Shown: positions 1-6,759, numbered from the stretch's first letter. The stretch is 8,314 bases of DNA from Pseudomonadota bacterium (GCA_021807465.1 JAKBCX010000048.1:1-8314); one strand, 5' to 3'. A program made the numbers and translations. Notes: generated from the sequence alone by a model not told the origin.

Positions 1-491
1 TTGCGGCGCTTTTCCGTGTCGATAACAACCGTGGCGCGCCCCACTTCGGAACCTGTGCCGGCTGTGGTGGGCACTGCGAAAATGGGCGGGATGGGCGAAT
101 CCAGCGCGGGCGTGGCCTGGGTGATCTCAAAATCCCATAGCGGGCGCGACGTGGAGACAGCAAGGCCGATGGACTTGCCGCAATCCAGCCCCGAGCCGCC
201 GCCTATGGCGATGATAGCCTCCGCCTTGTGCGCCTTGTAGGCCGCAGCACCCGCCAGCACGTCCTGATGCTGCGGGTCTGGGTGCAAATCCTTGAACAGA
301 GCAGGCGCGATGCCCGCTTTTTCCAGCGCGGCCAAAATCCCGGCCAGGAAAGGCAGCCCGGCCACGCCGGGGTCGGTGACCACCAGCACACGCTTCACGC
401 CCAGCGCGGCCACTCTCTCAGGCAGCTCCGCAATACGCCCGGCACCCGCCAGAATCTCAGTCGGGATCCGCCAATTACCACGCAATTCCAT
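1..491 (-). CDS. Iron-containing alcohol dehydrogenase, N-terminal part (cut by left edge)
   Basis: The first 163 residues of a group III (Fe-dependent) NAD(P)-linked alcohol dehydrogenase are present; the protein continues past position 1. The nucleotide-binding half is clear: a beta strand KRVLVVTDPGVAG near residues 33-45, HPDP at 70-73, the family glycine motif GGGSGLDCGKS at 97-107 (a Cys sits where Ala is usual), and PTTAGTGSEVG at 141-151. The Asp/His metal ligands normally lie further on and cannot be checked. The start is the ATG at 491, 4 nt after the stop of the glutamine-synthetase-like gene. GAGAGG at the end of that gene, about 10 nt upstream, can serve as ribosome site, so the two genes are probably co-transcribed and translationally coupled. 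Inferred role: oxidising the hydroxyl of a gamma-glutamylated amino alcohol, or of a free alcohol, to the aldehyde in the cytoplasm. The family is certain; the substrate is not visible from sequence. Confidence 0.9.
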   Translation of the reverse strand, partial: MELRGNWRIPTEILAGAGRIAELPERVAALGVKRVLVVTDPGVAGLPFLAGILAALEKAGIAPALFKDLHPDPQHQDVLAGAAAYKAHKAEAIIAIGGGSGLDCGKSIGLAVSTSRPLWDFEITQATPALDSPIPPIFAVPTTAGTGSEVGRATVVIDTEKRR

Positions 492-495
492 CAGG

Positions 496-1857
496 TTACA
501 TCCTCTCGAAAGACCGGAAACGCTCCCAGTCGGTCACAGCCGCGTTAAACGCATCCAGCTCAACCTTGGCCATGTTGGTGTAATGCTTCACCACATCCGT
601 GCCGAAGGCAGCATGGGTGAACTCGCTCTCGCTGAACAGCTTGGCGGCATCCGCTAGCGTATGGGGCACGCGCGGCAGATCGGCCGTGTAGGCATTGCCC
701 TTGAACATCTCCACTGGCGCGAAATCGCCCTCTATCCCTTCCAGCCCCGCCGCGATCATGGCGGCCAGCACCAGATACGGGTTCACATCGCCGCCCGGCA
801 GCCGGTTTTCCACGCGGATGGATTTGCCATGCCCCAGCACACGGAAGGCACAGGTGCGGTTATCCATGCCCCAGGCCAGCGCGGTGGGGGCAAAGCTGCC
901 CACGGCAAAACGCTTGTAGGAGTTGATATTGGGCGCGAAGAACAAGGCAATTTCCGGCGCGCGGCGCAGCAGCCCCGCCATGAACTGCTTAAACATCTTG
1001 GATGGCGAATGGCCATCCGCATCGAGAAACACGGCATTCCCCGCCTCGTCGCGGAGCGAGAGATGGGTGTGGCAGCTATTGCCCTCACGCTCGTTGAACT
1101 TGGCCATGAAGGTGAGCGCCATGCCCTCCTGCGCGGCAAGCTCCTTGGCGGCTTCCTTGTAGATCACATGCTTGTCGCACGAGGTTAAAGCCGGGCCGTA
1201 GCGGAAGTTAATTTCATGCTGGCCGAGATTGCACTCGCCCTTGGAATTTTCCACCTGGATTCCCGCATCCTCCATGGCGTTGCGGATGCGGCGGATAAGC
1301 GGCTCCACCCGCGCCGTGCCCAGGATGGAATAGTCGTTATTATACTGGTTGGCGGGCGTCAGGCCCCGGTAGGCCTTGTCCCAGGCATCCTCGTATGTGT
1401 TGCGGAACAGGATGAATTCCAGCTCCGTCGCGGCCCAGGCGCTAAGGCCGTGGGATTTCAGCCGGTCCAGTTGCTTCTTCAGCATGGTGCGGGGCGAAAC
1501 CTCGGCTGGCTTATGCCCGTGCAGCTCAATGTCGCACAGAATAATGGCCGCCTTCTCCTGCCACGGCGCCAGGCACAACGTGGAAAGGTCTGGGGCGAAG
1601 ATGAAATCGCCATAGCCTTTCTCCCAGCTCGTCAGCTCGTACCCAGCAACAGGGGCGCACTCAATATCGGTAGCGAGCAGATAGGAGCAGCCTTCCGCGG
1701 CCTCGGAGGCCACCGACTCGAAGAAGAATTTGGGCATCACCCGCTTACCCTGCAGGCGCCCCTGCATGTCGCAAGCGGCAACGATGATGGTGTCGATCGC
1801 ACCTCCATCAGCCATGGATTTGAGTTCAGACAGGGTCAGTTGGGGGGACGAGGCCAT
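496..1857 (-). CDS. Glutamine synthetase-like gamma-glutamylamide synthetase (PuuA/IpuC/GlnA4 type)
   Basis: A 453-residue ATP-dependent ligase of the glutamine synthetase fold, expected to join glutamate through its gamma-carboxyl to an amine in the cytoplasm. Visible motifs are ELEF (145-148, metal-binding Glu), GQHEINF (212-218, metal Glu and nucleotide region), SCHTHLSL (261-268, catalytic-site His), NRTCAFRV (333-340) and RVENRLPGGDVNPYL (348-362, substrate Arg and Glu, then the NPYL signature). The length is near the usual 440-470. True GlnA carries an adenylylation tyrosine in an NLYDLP-type context. None is seen here, and the ENRLPGGD-NPYL style is that of catabolic gamma-glutamylamine ligases, so a biosynthetic glutamine synthetase is unlikely. 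The ATG at 1857 has GGAG 7 nt upstream. The gene is followed at once by an Fe-alcohol dehydrogenase and diverges from a permease, which points to uptake and breakdown of an amine or amino alcohol. The exact amine (ethanolamine, isopropylamine type, putrescine or other) cannot be read from sequence. Confidence 0.9.
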   Translation of the reverse strand: MASSPQLTLSELKSMADGGAIDTIIVAACDMQGRLQGKRVMPKFFFESVASEAAEGCSYLLATDIECAPVAGYELTSWEKGYGDFIFAPDLSTLCLAPWQEKAAIILCDIELHGHKPAEVSPRTMLKKQLDRLKSHGLSAWAATELEFILFRNTYEDAWDKAYRGLTPANQYNNDYSILGTARVEPLIRRIRNAMEDAGIQVENSKGECNLGQHEINFRYGPALTSCDKHVIYKEAAKELAAQEGMALTFMAKFNEREGNSCHTHLSLRDEAGNAVFLDADGHSPSKMFKQFMAGLLRRAPEIALFFAPNINSYKRFAVGSFAPTALAWGMDNRTCAFRVLGHGKSIRVENRLPGGDVNPYLVLAAMIAAGLEGIEGDFAPVEMFKGNAYTADLPRVPHTLADAAKLFSESEFTHAAFGTDVVKHYTNMAKVELDAFNAAVTDWERFRSFERM

Positions 1858-1864
1858 GAAAATA

Positions 1865-1868
1865 CTCC
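1865..1868 (-). promoter_or_regulatory. Ribosome binding site of the glutamine synthetase-like gene
   Basis: GGAG on the minus strand, 7 nt before the ATG at 1857. It supports that start over internal Met codons. Confidence 0.6.
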
Positions 1869-1883
1869 AGAGCGCCTTTTTTG

Positions 1884-1897
1884 TCGATTATAATCGA
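1884..1897. promoter_or_regulatory. Perfect 14-bp palindrome with a -10 hexamer on both strands; candidate operator
   Basis: TCGATTATAATCGA is a perfect inverted repeat with no spacer. It contains TATAAT on the plus strand (1889-1894) and TATAAT on the minus strand (1892-1887). On the minus strand this places a likely -10 about 30 nt before the start of the glutamine-synthetase-like gene, but the matching -35 (near 1915-1910, CTGGGC) is poor, as expected for an activated or regulated promoter. The shape suits a dimeric regulator that blocks or positions polymerase for the minus-strand operon and perhaps also for the permease. The regulator is not encoded in the window and no family is assigned to the site. 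Confidence 0.55.
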
Positions 1898-1993
1898 AGT
1901 TTTTGTTCTGCCCAGCCCATTAACACGCAAGTTTGTGTTGGCGGATCAACAAGCGGCGTATTAGTCTTCGTTTATAAAATCAAACACAACAAC

Positions 1994-1999
1994 AAGGGG
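1994..1999 (+). promoter_or_regulatory. Ribosome binding site that sets the permease start
   Basis: AAGGGG lies 6 nt before the ATG at 2006. The reading frame is open further upstream to 1730, but that stretch runs antisense through the start of the ligase gene and encodes nothing permease-like, so 2006 is chosen. Confidence 0.6.
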
Positions 2000-2005
2000 C
2001 CACAA

Positions 2006-3589
2006 ATGTCTACTGAAGGCAATAAAGAGGTTCTCGAACAAGATGTCCTGGCTGCAGACGCCGCCGTGCTCCACAAAATGGGCTATGCGCAGGAATTATC
2101 GCGCCGCATGCACGGCTTTTCCAATTTTGCCGTGTCTTTTTCCATCATCTGCATTCTCGCCGGTGGCATCACCTCGTTTCAAACGGGCTTTTGCACCGGT
2201 GGCGGCTTCACCACCATCGTAGGCTGGGTGGTCGGCGCCATCTTCGCCCTGATCGTGGGCAGCTCCATGGCGCAAATCGCCTCCGCCTACCCCACAGCGG
2301 GCGGGCTTTATCACTGGTCCTCCATCCTTGGCGGACGCGGCTGGGGCTGGGTCACGGCCTGGTTTAACATGCTCGGCCTCATCTTCGTCGTCGCTTCGGT
2401 GAATGTCGGCGTGTATCTGCTCTTCACCGGTCTTATCCTGGGCGATATTTTCCATATCGACACCTCCAGCTGGGCCGGCATGTGGCCAAGCTGGGCCGGT
2501 GGCTGGCCCCAGGTTCTGGCGGTTACTCTCATTACTGGTACGCAGGGGCTACTAAACCATTTCGGCATCCGCCTCACCACCAAGCTTATCGACTTTTCCG
2601 GCTATCTTATTCTGGTCGTGGCGGCGATCCTCACCCTCTCGCTGCTTGGCACCACCCCGCATCTCAATTTCTCCGCCCTGCTCACCTTCCATAATTTCTC
2701 GGGCGATGCGGGCGGCGGTATTGTTCCGCACAGCGAGTCTCACCTCTATATATTCCTGCTGGCGCTGCTCTACCCGCTCTACACCATTACCGGGTTCGAC
2801 GGCTCGGCCCATACCTCGGAAGAAACCGTGGATGCGCGCCGCAACGTGCCGCGCGGTATCCTTAACGCTATTTTCTGGTCCGGCGTATTTGGCCTGGCCA
2901 TGGCCGGCGCCTTCGTGCTGTCCATTCAAGACCCGGCCAAAGCAGCCAGCGCGGGGGCCAATATTTCCTACAACATCCTCGGCGGGCTGGCCGTGCCCAC
3001 ACCGCTTAAAGACGCGCTGCTCATCGCCATTGTCCTCTCCAACTTCCTTTGCGCGCTGGCCGGCGTCACCTCCACCTCGCGCATGATCTACGCCTTCTCG
3101 CGCGATGGCGGGCTGCCTTTCCATAATCTGTGGCGCCAAGTGGACCATAAACACCGCTCACCCGTACCTGCCGTCTGGCTCACGGTGGTGCTATCCATCC
3201 TCGTCACCCTTTACTCCTCGGCCTTCTGGACCCTGGCGGCGGGCTGCGCGATGTTCCTTTATATCTCTTACGCCATGCCCATTCTCGCCGGGCTGTTTGC
3301 CGAGGGCAAAAGCTGGACCGAGTTCGGGCCATTCCGCCTGGGCGTGTTCTCCAAGCCGCTGGCCCTGCTCACCGTGCTGGGCGCGATCATGATCGTCTAT
3401 ATCGGTACCCGTCCGCCCAATTCACAGCTTATTGAGTACCTGGTTGGGCTGCTTGTTATTCTGGCGGTGCTGTGGTTCAGCGTTGCGCGCACACGCTTCC
3501 CCGGCCCGCCCATCAGCGCCGGTGAAATCGCCGCCCGCGCCGCCGAAATTGCCGCCGAGGAGAAGGCGCTCGAAGGCGCCGTGGATTAA
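2006..3589 (+). CDS. APC-superfamily amino acid/amine permease (ACT-like)
   Basis: A 527-residue polytopic inner-membrane transporter with about 12 predicted hydrophobic segments, the usual length and topology of the amino acid-choline transporter group (GABA, choline and amino acid permeases). Diagnostic stretches are the cytoplasmic N-tail followed by GFSNFAVSFSII (37-48, first transmembrane segment with the unwound substrate-site region), YPTAGGLYHW (95-104), GFDGSAHTSEET (263-274, the conserved loop after segment 6), and SRMIYAFSRDGGLP (358-371). The C-terminal tail after 500 is Ala/Glu-rich and probably helical. The ATG at 2006 has a good ribosome site. It is transcribed away from the gamma-glutamyl ligase and alcohol dehydrogenase genes and ends in a strong terminator. 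Inferred job: uptake of the amine or amino alcohol those enzymes process. A GABA or general amino acid substrate cannot be excluded. Family assignment is firm; substrate is inference. Confidence 0.9.
   Translation: MSTEGNKEVLEQDVLAADAAVLHKMGYAQELSRRMHGFSNFAVSFSIICILAGGITSFQTGFCTGGGFTTIVGWVVGAIFALIVGSSMAQIASAYPTAGGLYHWSSILGGRGWGWVTAWFNMLGLIFVVASVNVGVYLLFTGLILGDIFHIDTSSWAGMWPSWAGGWPQVLAVTLITGTQGLLNHFGIRLTTKLIDFSGYLILVVAAILTLSLLGTTPHLNFSALLTFHNFSGDAGGGIVPHSESHLYIFLLALLYPLYTITGFDGSAHTSEETVDARRNVPRGILNAIFWSGVFGLAMAGAFVLSIQDPAKAASAGANISYNILGGLAVPTPLKDALLIAIVLSNFLCALAGVTSTSRMIYAFSRDGGLPFHNLWRQVDHKHRSPVPAVWLTVVLSILVTLYSSAFWTLAAGCAMFLYISYAMPILAGLFAEGKSWTEFGPFRLGVFSKPLALLTVLGAIMIVYIGTRPPNSQLIEYLVGLLVILAVLWFSVARTRFPGPPISAGEIAARAAEIAAEEKALEGAVD
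2468..2509 (+). repeat. Two tandem 21-bp repeats in the permease (SWAGMWP/SWAGGWP)
   Basis: Two back-to-back 21-bp units (2468-2488 and 2489-2509) differ at a few bases and encode SWAGMWP then SWAGGWP (residues 155-168) in a Trp/Gly/Pro-rich loop between hydrophobic segments. It looks like a short in-frame duplication, tolerated because it is in a loop. Confidence 0.7.
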
Positions 3590-3606
3590 AGTTTGGTTAA
3601 ATACAC

Positions 3607-3624
3607 AAGCGGGGCCACCCGCTT
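3607..3624. repeat. Short perfect hairpin downstream of permease
   Basis: AAGCGGG (3607-3613) pairs perfectly with CCCGCTT (3618-3624) around a 4-nt loop, 17 nt after the permease stop. No T tract follows, so it is not a terminator by itself. It sits 7 nt before the main terminator hairpin and may protect the transcript 3' end or assist termination. Confidence 0.5.
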
Positions 3625-3631
3625 ATGGAAC

Positions 3632-3669
3632 AAAAAGTCCGGGTGCCAAAAGGTGCCCGGGCTTTTTTT
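3632..3669. terminator. Strong, probably bidirectional Rho-independent terminator
   Basis: The left arm 3632-3647 (five A, then GTCCGGGTGCC) pairs with the right arm 3652-3667 (GGTGCCCGGGC, then T) around an AAAA loop. All positions pair if three G-U wobbles are allowed. Seven T (3663-3669) follow on the plus strand. The A run at 3632-3636 gives a U tract on the minus strand. The permease arrives from the left and the acetyltransferase from the right, so one hairpin can end both convergent transcripts. Confidence 0.88.
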
Positions 3670-3701
3670 GGCCGCCATCTTCAGGCCCCGAAAAAGCTTG
3701 G

Positions 3702-4193
3702 TTACAGCCCCTTTTGCATAATCACTACATCAAGCCAGCGGTCTAATTTATAGCCAACCTTTCGCATGGTGCCGCAATGCGAGAAGCCCAGGCTGGCATG
3801 CATGCCAATCGAGGCAACATTCTCAGAATCACCTATAAGCGCCAGCATTTGCTTGAAATTTTGCGAGCGGGCGCGGTCGAGTAACTGCGCAACCAGGGCC
3901 TTGCCCACGCCCTGGCCGCGCACGCCCTCGCGCACATACACGCTATCCTCCACCGTGTAGCAGTAGGCGGCACGATCGCGGAACGGGCCATAATAGCCAA
4001 AGCCAAGTATGCCCGAGGCATCACGGGCGACGAGCCAAGCAAAGCCCGCGGCACGCTTACTGGCCAGGCGCGCGCTCATTTCCTCCAGGCTGGGCGGAAC
4101 ATCCTCGAACGTGCCGGTGCCGGTAAGCACATGATGGGCGTAAATGGATTGGATGCTGGGCAGATCCTCATCCTGCGCGTCCAAAACTTCCAT
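3702..4193 (-). CDS. GNAT N-acetyltransferase, phosphinothricin/methionine-sulfone acetyltransferase type
   Basis: A 163-residue single-domain acetyl-CoA-dependent N-acetyltransferase, close to the usual length of the Pat/MnaT (YncA) group. Group features in order are IYAHHVLTGTGTFED (17-31), PPSLEEM (33-39), the substrate-site stretch YYGPFRDRAAY (67-77), YTVEDSVYV (79-87) with the Glu that family members use near the active site, the acetyl-CoA pyrophosphate loop VRGQGVGKAL (91-100), and the C-terminal ASIGMHASLGF-type segment (127-137). Known members acetylate phosphinothricin, methionine sulfoximine or methionine sulfone, which are glutamine synthetase inhibitors or analogues. The frame is open to 4277, but the ATG at 4193 has AAGGAG at ideal spacing and begins the conserved domain, so it is chosen. 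It is alone on its strand, convergent with the permease and divergent from the exporter operon. Family confident; natural substrate unknown. Confidence 0.9.
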   Translation of the reverse strand: MEVLDAQDEDLPSIQSIYAHHVLTGTGTFEDVPPSLEEMSARLASKRAAGFAWLVARDASGILGFGYYGPFRDRAAYCYTVEDSVYVREGVRGQGVGKALVAQLLDRARSQNFKQMLALIGDSENVASIGMHASLGFSHCGTMRKVGYKLDRWLDVVIMQKGL

Positions 4194-4199
4194 GCGGGA

Positions 4200-4205
4200 C
4201 TCCTT
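4200..4205 (-). promoter_or_regulatory. Ribosome binding site that sets the acetyltransferase start
   Basis: AAGGAG on the minus strand, 6 nt before the ATG at 4193. The 28 codons of open frame upstream of that ATG resemble no GNAT sequence. Confidence 0.8.
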
Positions 4206-4457
4206 TTGTTCACCGCAACATGGCAAATTGCGCCACCGCCGGAAAGGCACATCACCAACGGCGTGGAAGTTTATCATTTTGTGCCATTTTCGCGCTCATG
4301 AGAGCGTCAGGACCGGGGTACCGATTGCCGTTGTGTTCTGGGGCCGTTTTCAGGCATAAGGCGGGGAACGCGCCGGCCGGGCGACCAGCCGCTGCCGCTG
4401 CCATGCCTAAGTGTTGCCCATTGGTGCGGCACAGCTTGTGAAGAGGGTTGAGACCGT
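4206..4457. promoter_or_regulatory. Divergent spacer between acetyltransferase and secretion operon
   Basis: This non-coding stretch must hold the promoters for both directions. Visible in it are a doubled CATTTT with 10-bp phasing (4275-4280 and 4285-4290), a small inverted repeat CGCTC/GAGCG around ATGA (4293-4306), and a weak plus-strand promoter candidate TTGTGT (4331-4336), 18 nt, CATAAG (4355-4360), about 100 nt before the exporter ATG. None is strong. An AGAGGG about 10 nt before 4458 can act as ribosome site for the exporter. No conserved small ORF or RNA is recognised. Confidence 0.35.
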
Positions 4458-6749
4458 ATGAACGACACGCCGCGCAACCCCGGTCTGGGCGATACGGCCG
4501 GCCAAACCGCCGCCAACCCGGACATTGCCGCGTTGAACGATGCGGGCATGGGGGCCAACCCACAGCTGCAGGCCCGGCTTGCCGCCGTAATGTACACGGC
4601 CCGTTACCATGGCGTTGAAATGAACCTGGAGAGCCTGCGGCTGCGCCCGGACGAGCCAGCCCCCTCCCCGCCCGTGCTGGTGGAGTGGCTGCGCGAGGCC
4701 GGGCTATGGGCACGCGGTGTGCCGATGAATTTCCGTCAATTGCTGAAGGTTGACGACCCTGCGCCCATTGTATTGCTGCTCAACGATGGCGGCGCGGCTC
4801 TGGTTGTGGGGCGCAACCGCGAGAAACAGATTTTGCTGCTGCGCGACCCGCGCGGTGGCGCCTACGACCCCGCCATGGCCGTGGATGAATTGCGGCTGAA
4901 GCAAGTATGGAGCGGCGGCGTGCTGCTGATCCGCGCCAACCGCGCGGGGGTGGAAGGCGATCCGCCGATTAATCTTTCCATGCTCGCCAAGCTGGTATGG
5001 AGCGACAAATCCGTTCTGCGCGACATCGCCATCGCCTCCATCACCATTACAATCCTGTCCCTCGTGCCAATCCTTCTGGTCATGCGCACCATCAGCTCGG
5101 TGATGCAGTACCGGAGCACCGATACACTTGATGTCATCATCGTTGTTCTGTTCACGACCATCGTTTTCGAGGCGCTCTTAACCTGGGGGCGCAAGATGAT
5201 GGAGGTCATATTGGGCGCCAAGCTCGATTCCCGGCTCAACCTCATCATTTTCGACCGGCTGATGGCCCTGCCCATCGAGTTCTTCGAGCGGCAGCGGGCC
5301 GGTGAGCTGACCTATAAGGTGCAGCAGGTCAACCGGGTGCGCGAATTCCTTACCGGCAAGCTGATGAACACGTTCATCGATGTGGTGATGCTGTGCATTT
5401 TGCTGCCGGTCGTCTTCTTCATCAACGCAACCCTGGCCTGGACAGTGCTGGTGGCGGCGGCGCTCATCGCCGTCATCATCGCCATCTTCCTGCGCCCCCT
5501 TGGCGCGCTCACCGGCAAGCTGGTGGAAGCGGAATCCGGCAAGGGTTCCGTGCTGGTGGAATCGATCGCCGGTATAAAAACAGTGAAGGCGCTGGCACTA
5601 GAGCCTGCCCGCAGCGCCGATTGGGACCGGCGCGTGGCCGAGGTCGCAGAATTGCATATTGAAATGGGCAATATGGCCAACTGGCCTGCCTCTCTCACCC
5701 TGCCGCTGCAGCGTTACTGCTCGTATGGCGCGGTCACGCTTGGCGCCTATATCGCTCTACACAGCAATTCCGCCTTCGATGCAGGCAGCATCGCCGGCTT
5801 CATGATGCTCGGCGGGCGTGTGGCCGGGCCGCTGGTCAGCCTGGCCAGCATCATGGAGGATGTTGAGAAAGCCAGGGCCTCGATCCAGCATGTGGCCTGG
5901 GTGCTCAACCGCCCCAACGAGAAACATGCGCTCACCCACGGGCTTCGGCCTCGCTTTGAAGGCGCAATAGAATTTGATGACGTGACCTTCCGTTACGAAG
6001 GCACAAAAACCCCAGCACTGGACAAGATGAGCTTCAAGATTCCAGCAGGTACCATGCTGGGGCTGGTCGGGCGCTCAGGCTCGGGTAAATCCACCATCAC
6101 CCGCCTGCTGCAAGGCATTAATCGCGACTATACCGGCTCCATCAAGGTTGATGGCAACGACATGCGCGAGATCAATCTGCGGCATCTGCGCAAGAATTTC
6201 GGCATGGTGCTGCAAGAGAACTTCCTGTTCCGCGGCTCCATCCGCGAAAATCTCATCGCTGGCCGCCCTGGCCTGTCTTTTGAAGACGCGGTGCGTGCCG
6301 CGCGCCTTGCTGGCGCCGAGGAGTTTATTGAGCGTATGCCGAATGGCTACGATACCTTCATTCAGGAAGGCTCACCCAACCTCTCCGGCGGGCAAAGGCA
6401 GCGCTTGGCCATCGCCCGCGCCCTGATTACCGACCCGAGAGTGCTGATTATGGATGAGGCGACCTCGGCGCTGGACCCGGAATCGGAAGCGTTGGTGAAC
6501 GCCAATATCCAGCGCATCGCCAAGGGGCGGACGATGGTTATCGTCTCGCACCGCCTCTCCTCGCTGCTCGATTGCGACCTGATCATGGTGCTCGACCGCG
6601 GCCGCACGATCGATATCGGCACGCATCACGAGCTTGTGGAGCGTTGCGCCATTTACCGCCATCTCTGGTTCCAGCAGAACCGCCACCTCGCTCCCGAAGG
6701 CTTTGAGAATGATTCCCAAACTCCGCCAGCTCTTACCCAAGGCCTCTGA
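4458..6749 (+). CDS. Type I secretion ABC transporter (permease-ATPase) with inactive C39-like domain
   Basis: A 763-residue inner-membrane exporter subunit that would use ATP to drive a protein or peptide from cytoplasm to outside, with an HlyD-type adaptor and an outer-membrane channel. Domains in order: an N-terminal peptidase-C39-like fold (about 35-160: ARYHGVEMNLESLR, the DPRGG strand at 130-134, WSGG near 151); six-helix ABC membrane domain (about 185-470, with LPIEFFERQRAGEL at 271-284); nucleotide-binding domain (about 500-740). The ATPase is complete: Walker A GRSGSGKST (538-546), Q-loop Gln586, signature LSGGQ (642-646), Walker B VLIMDE (662-667) with Glu667, D-loop SALD (670-673), H-loop His698. 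The first cysteine is at residue 313, so the C39 catalytic Cys is gone and the usual His is replaced in the GGAALVVG strand. The domain is therefore HlyB-like, binding rather than cleaving. Start ATG 4458. The adaptor gene follows 10 nt after the stop. Confidence 0.93.
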   Translation: MNDTPRNPGLGDTAGQTAANPDIAALNDAGMGANPQLQARLAAVMYTARYHGVEMNLESLRLRPDEPAPSPPVLVEWLREAGLWARGVPMNFRQLLKVDDPAPIVLLLNDGGAALVVGRNREKQILLLRDPRGGAYDPAMAVDELRLKQVWSGGVLLIRANRAGVEGDPPINLSMLAKLVWSDKSVLRDIAIASITITILSLVPILLVMRTISSVMQYRSTDTLDVIIVVLFTTIVFEALLTWGRKMMEVILGAKLDSRLNLIIFDRLMALPIEFFERQRAGELTYKVQQVNRVREFLTGKLMNTFIDVVMLCILLPVVFFINATLAWTVLVAAALIAVIIAIFLRPLGALTGKLVEAESGKGSVLVESIAGIKTVKALALEPARSADWDRRVAEVAELHIEMGNMANWPASLTLPLQRYCSYGAVTLGAYIALHSNSAFDAGSIAGFMMLGGRVAGPLVSLASIMEDVEKARASIQHVAWVLNRPNEKHALTHGLRPRFEGAIEFDDVTFRYEGTKTPALDKMSFKIPAGTMLGLVGRSGSGKSTITRLLQGINRDYTGSIKVDGNDMREINLRHLRKNFGMVLQENFLFRGSIRENLIAGRPGLSFEDAVRAARLAGAEEFIERMPNGYDTFIQEGSPNLSGGQRQRLAIARALITDPRVLIMDEATSALDPESEALVNANIQRIAKGRTMVIVSHRLSSLLDCDLIMVLDRGRTIDIGTHHELVERCAIYRHLWFQQNRHLAPEGFENDSQTPPALTQGL

Positions 6750-6759
6750 TAAAGGCGCC

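Larger units (their letters stand above)
1858..2005. promoter_or_regulatory. Divergent intergenic region between ligase/dehydrogenase operon and permease
   Basis: A 148-nt spacer, AT-richer than the flanking genes, must carry the promoters of both transcription units. Besides the palindrome at 1884-1897 it holds a weak inverted repeat, AACAC (1922-1926) with GTGTT (1935-1939), and an AT-rich TATAAA stretch at 1973-1978 that could be the -10 of the permease promoter. No convincing -35 lies at the right distance from that hexamer. The shared layout suggests joint control of uptake and metabolism of one substrate. Confidence 0.55.

Noticed and set aside
1216..1893. 225-codon plus-strand frame opposite the ligase
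   Set aside because: Antisense shadow of a well-conserved enzyme gene in GC-rich DNA; no family features.
1893..1925. Sigma-54 type -24/-12 promoter for the nitrogen-related ligase operon
   Set aside because: The minus strand has GGGC-like bases but no GG-N10-GC pair with proper TGGCA and TTGC elements.
1922..1939. AACAC/GTGTT inverted repeat as a second operator
   Set aside because: Only five paired bases with a mismatched centre; expected by chance in a spacer of this size, so it is mentioned only as weak.
1730..2005. Upstream extension of the permease frame with an ATG at 1730
   Set aside because: It runs antisense through the start of the ligase gene and the promoter spacer, has no transporter-like content, and a good ribosome site precedes the ATG at 2006.
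2552..3154. 200-codon minus-strand frame opposite the permease
   Set aside because: Antisense shadow; Gly/Arg/Glu-rich low-complexity product with no domain.
4194..4277. 28-codon N-terminal extension of the acetyltransferase
   Set aside because: It matches no GNAT sequence and would bury the AAGGAG ribosome site inside the coding region.
4252..4713. Minus-strand frame covering the spacer before the exporter
   Set aside because: It overlaps the exporter start, has a Pro/Arg/Ala-rich composition and no ribosome site or recognised motif.
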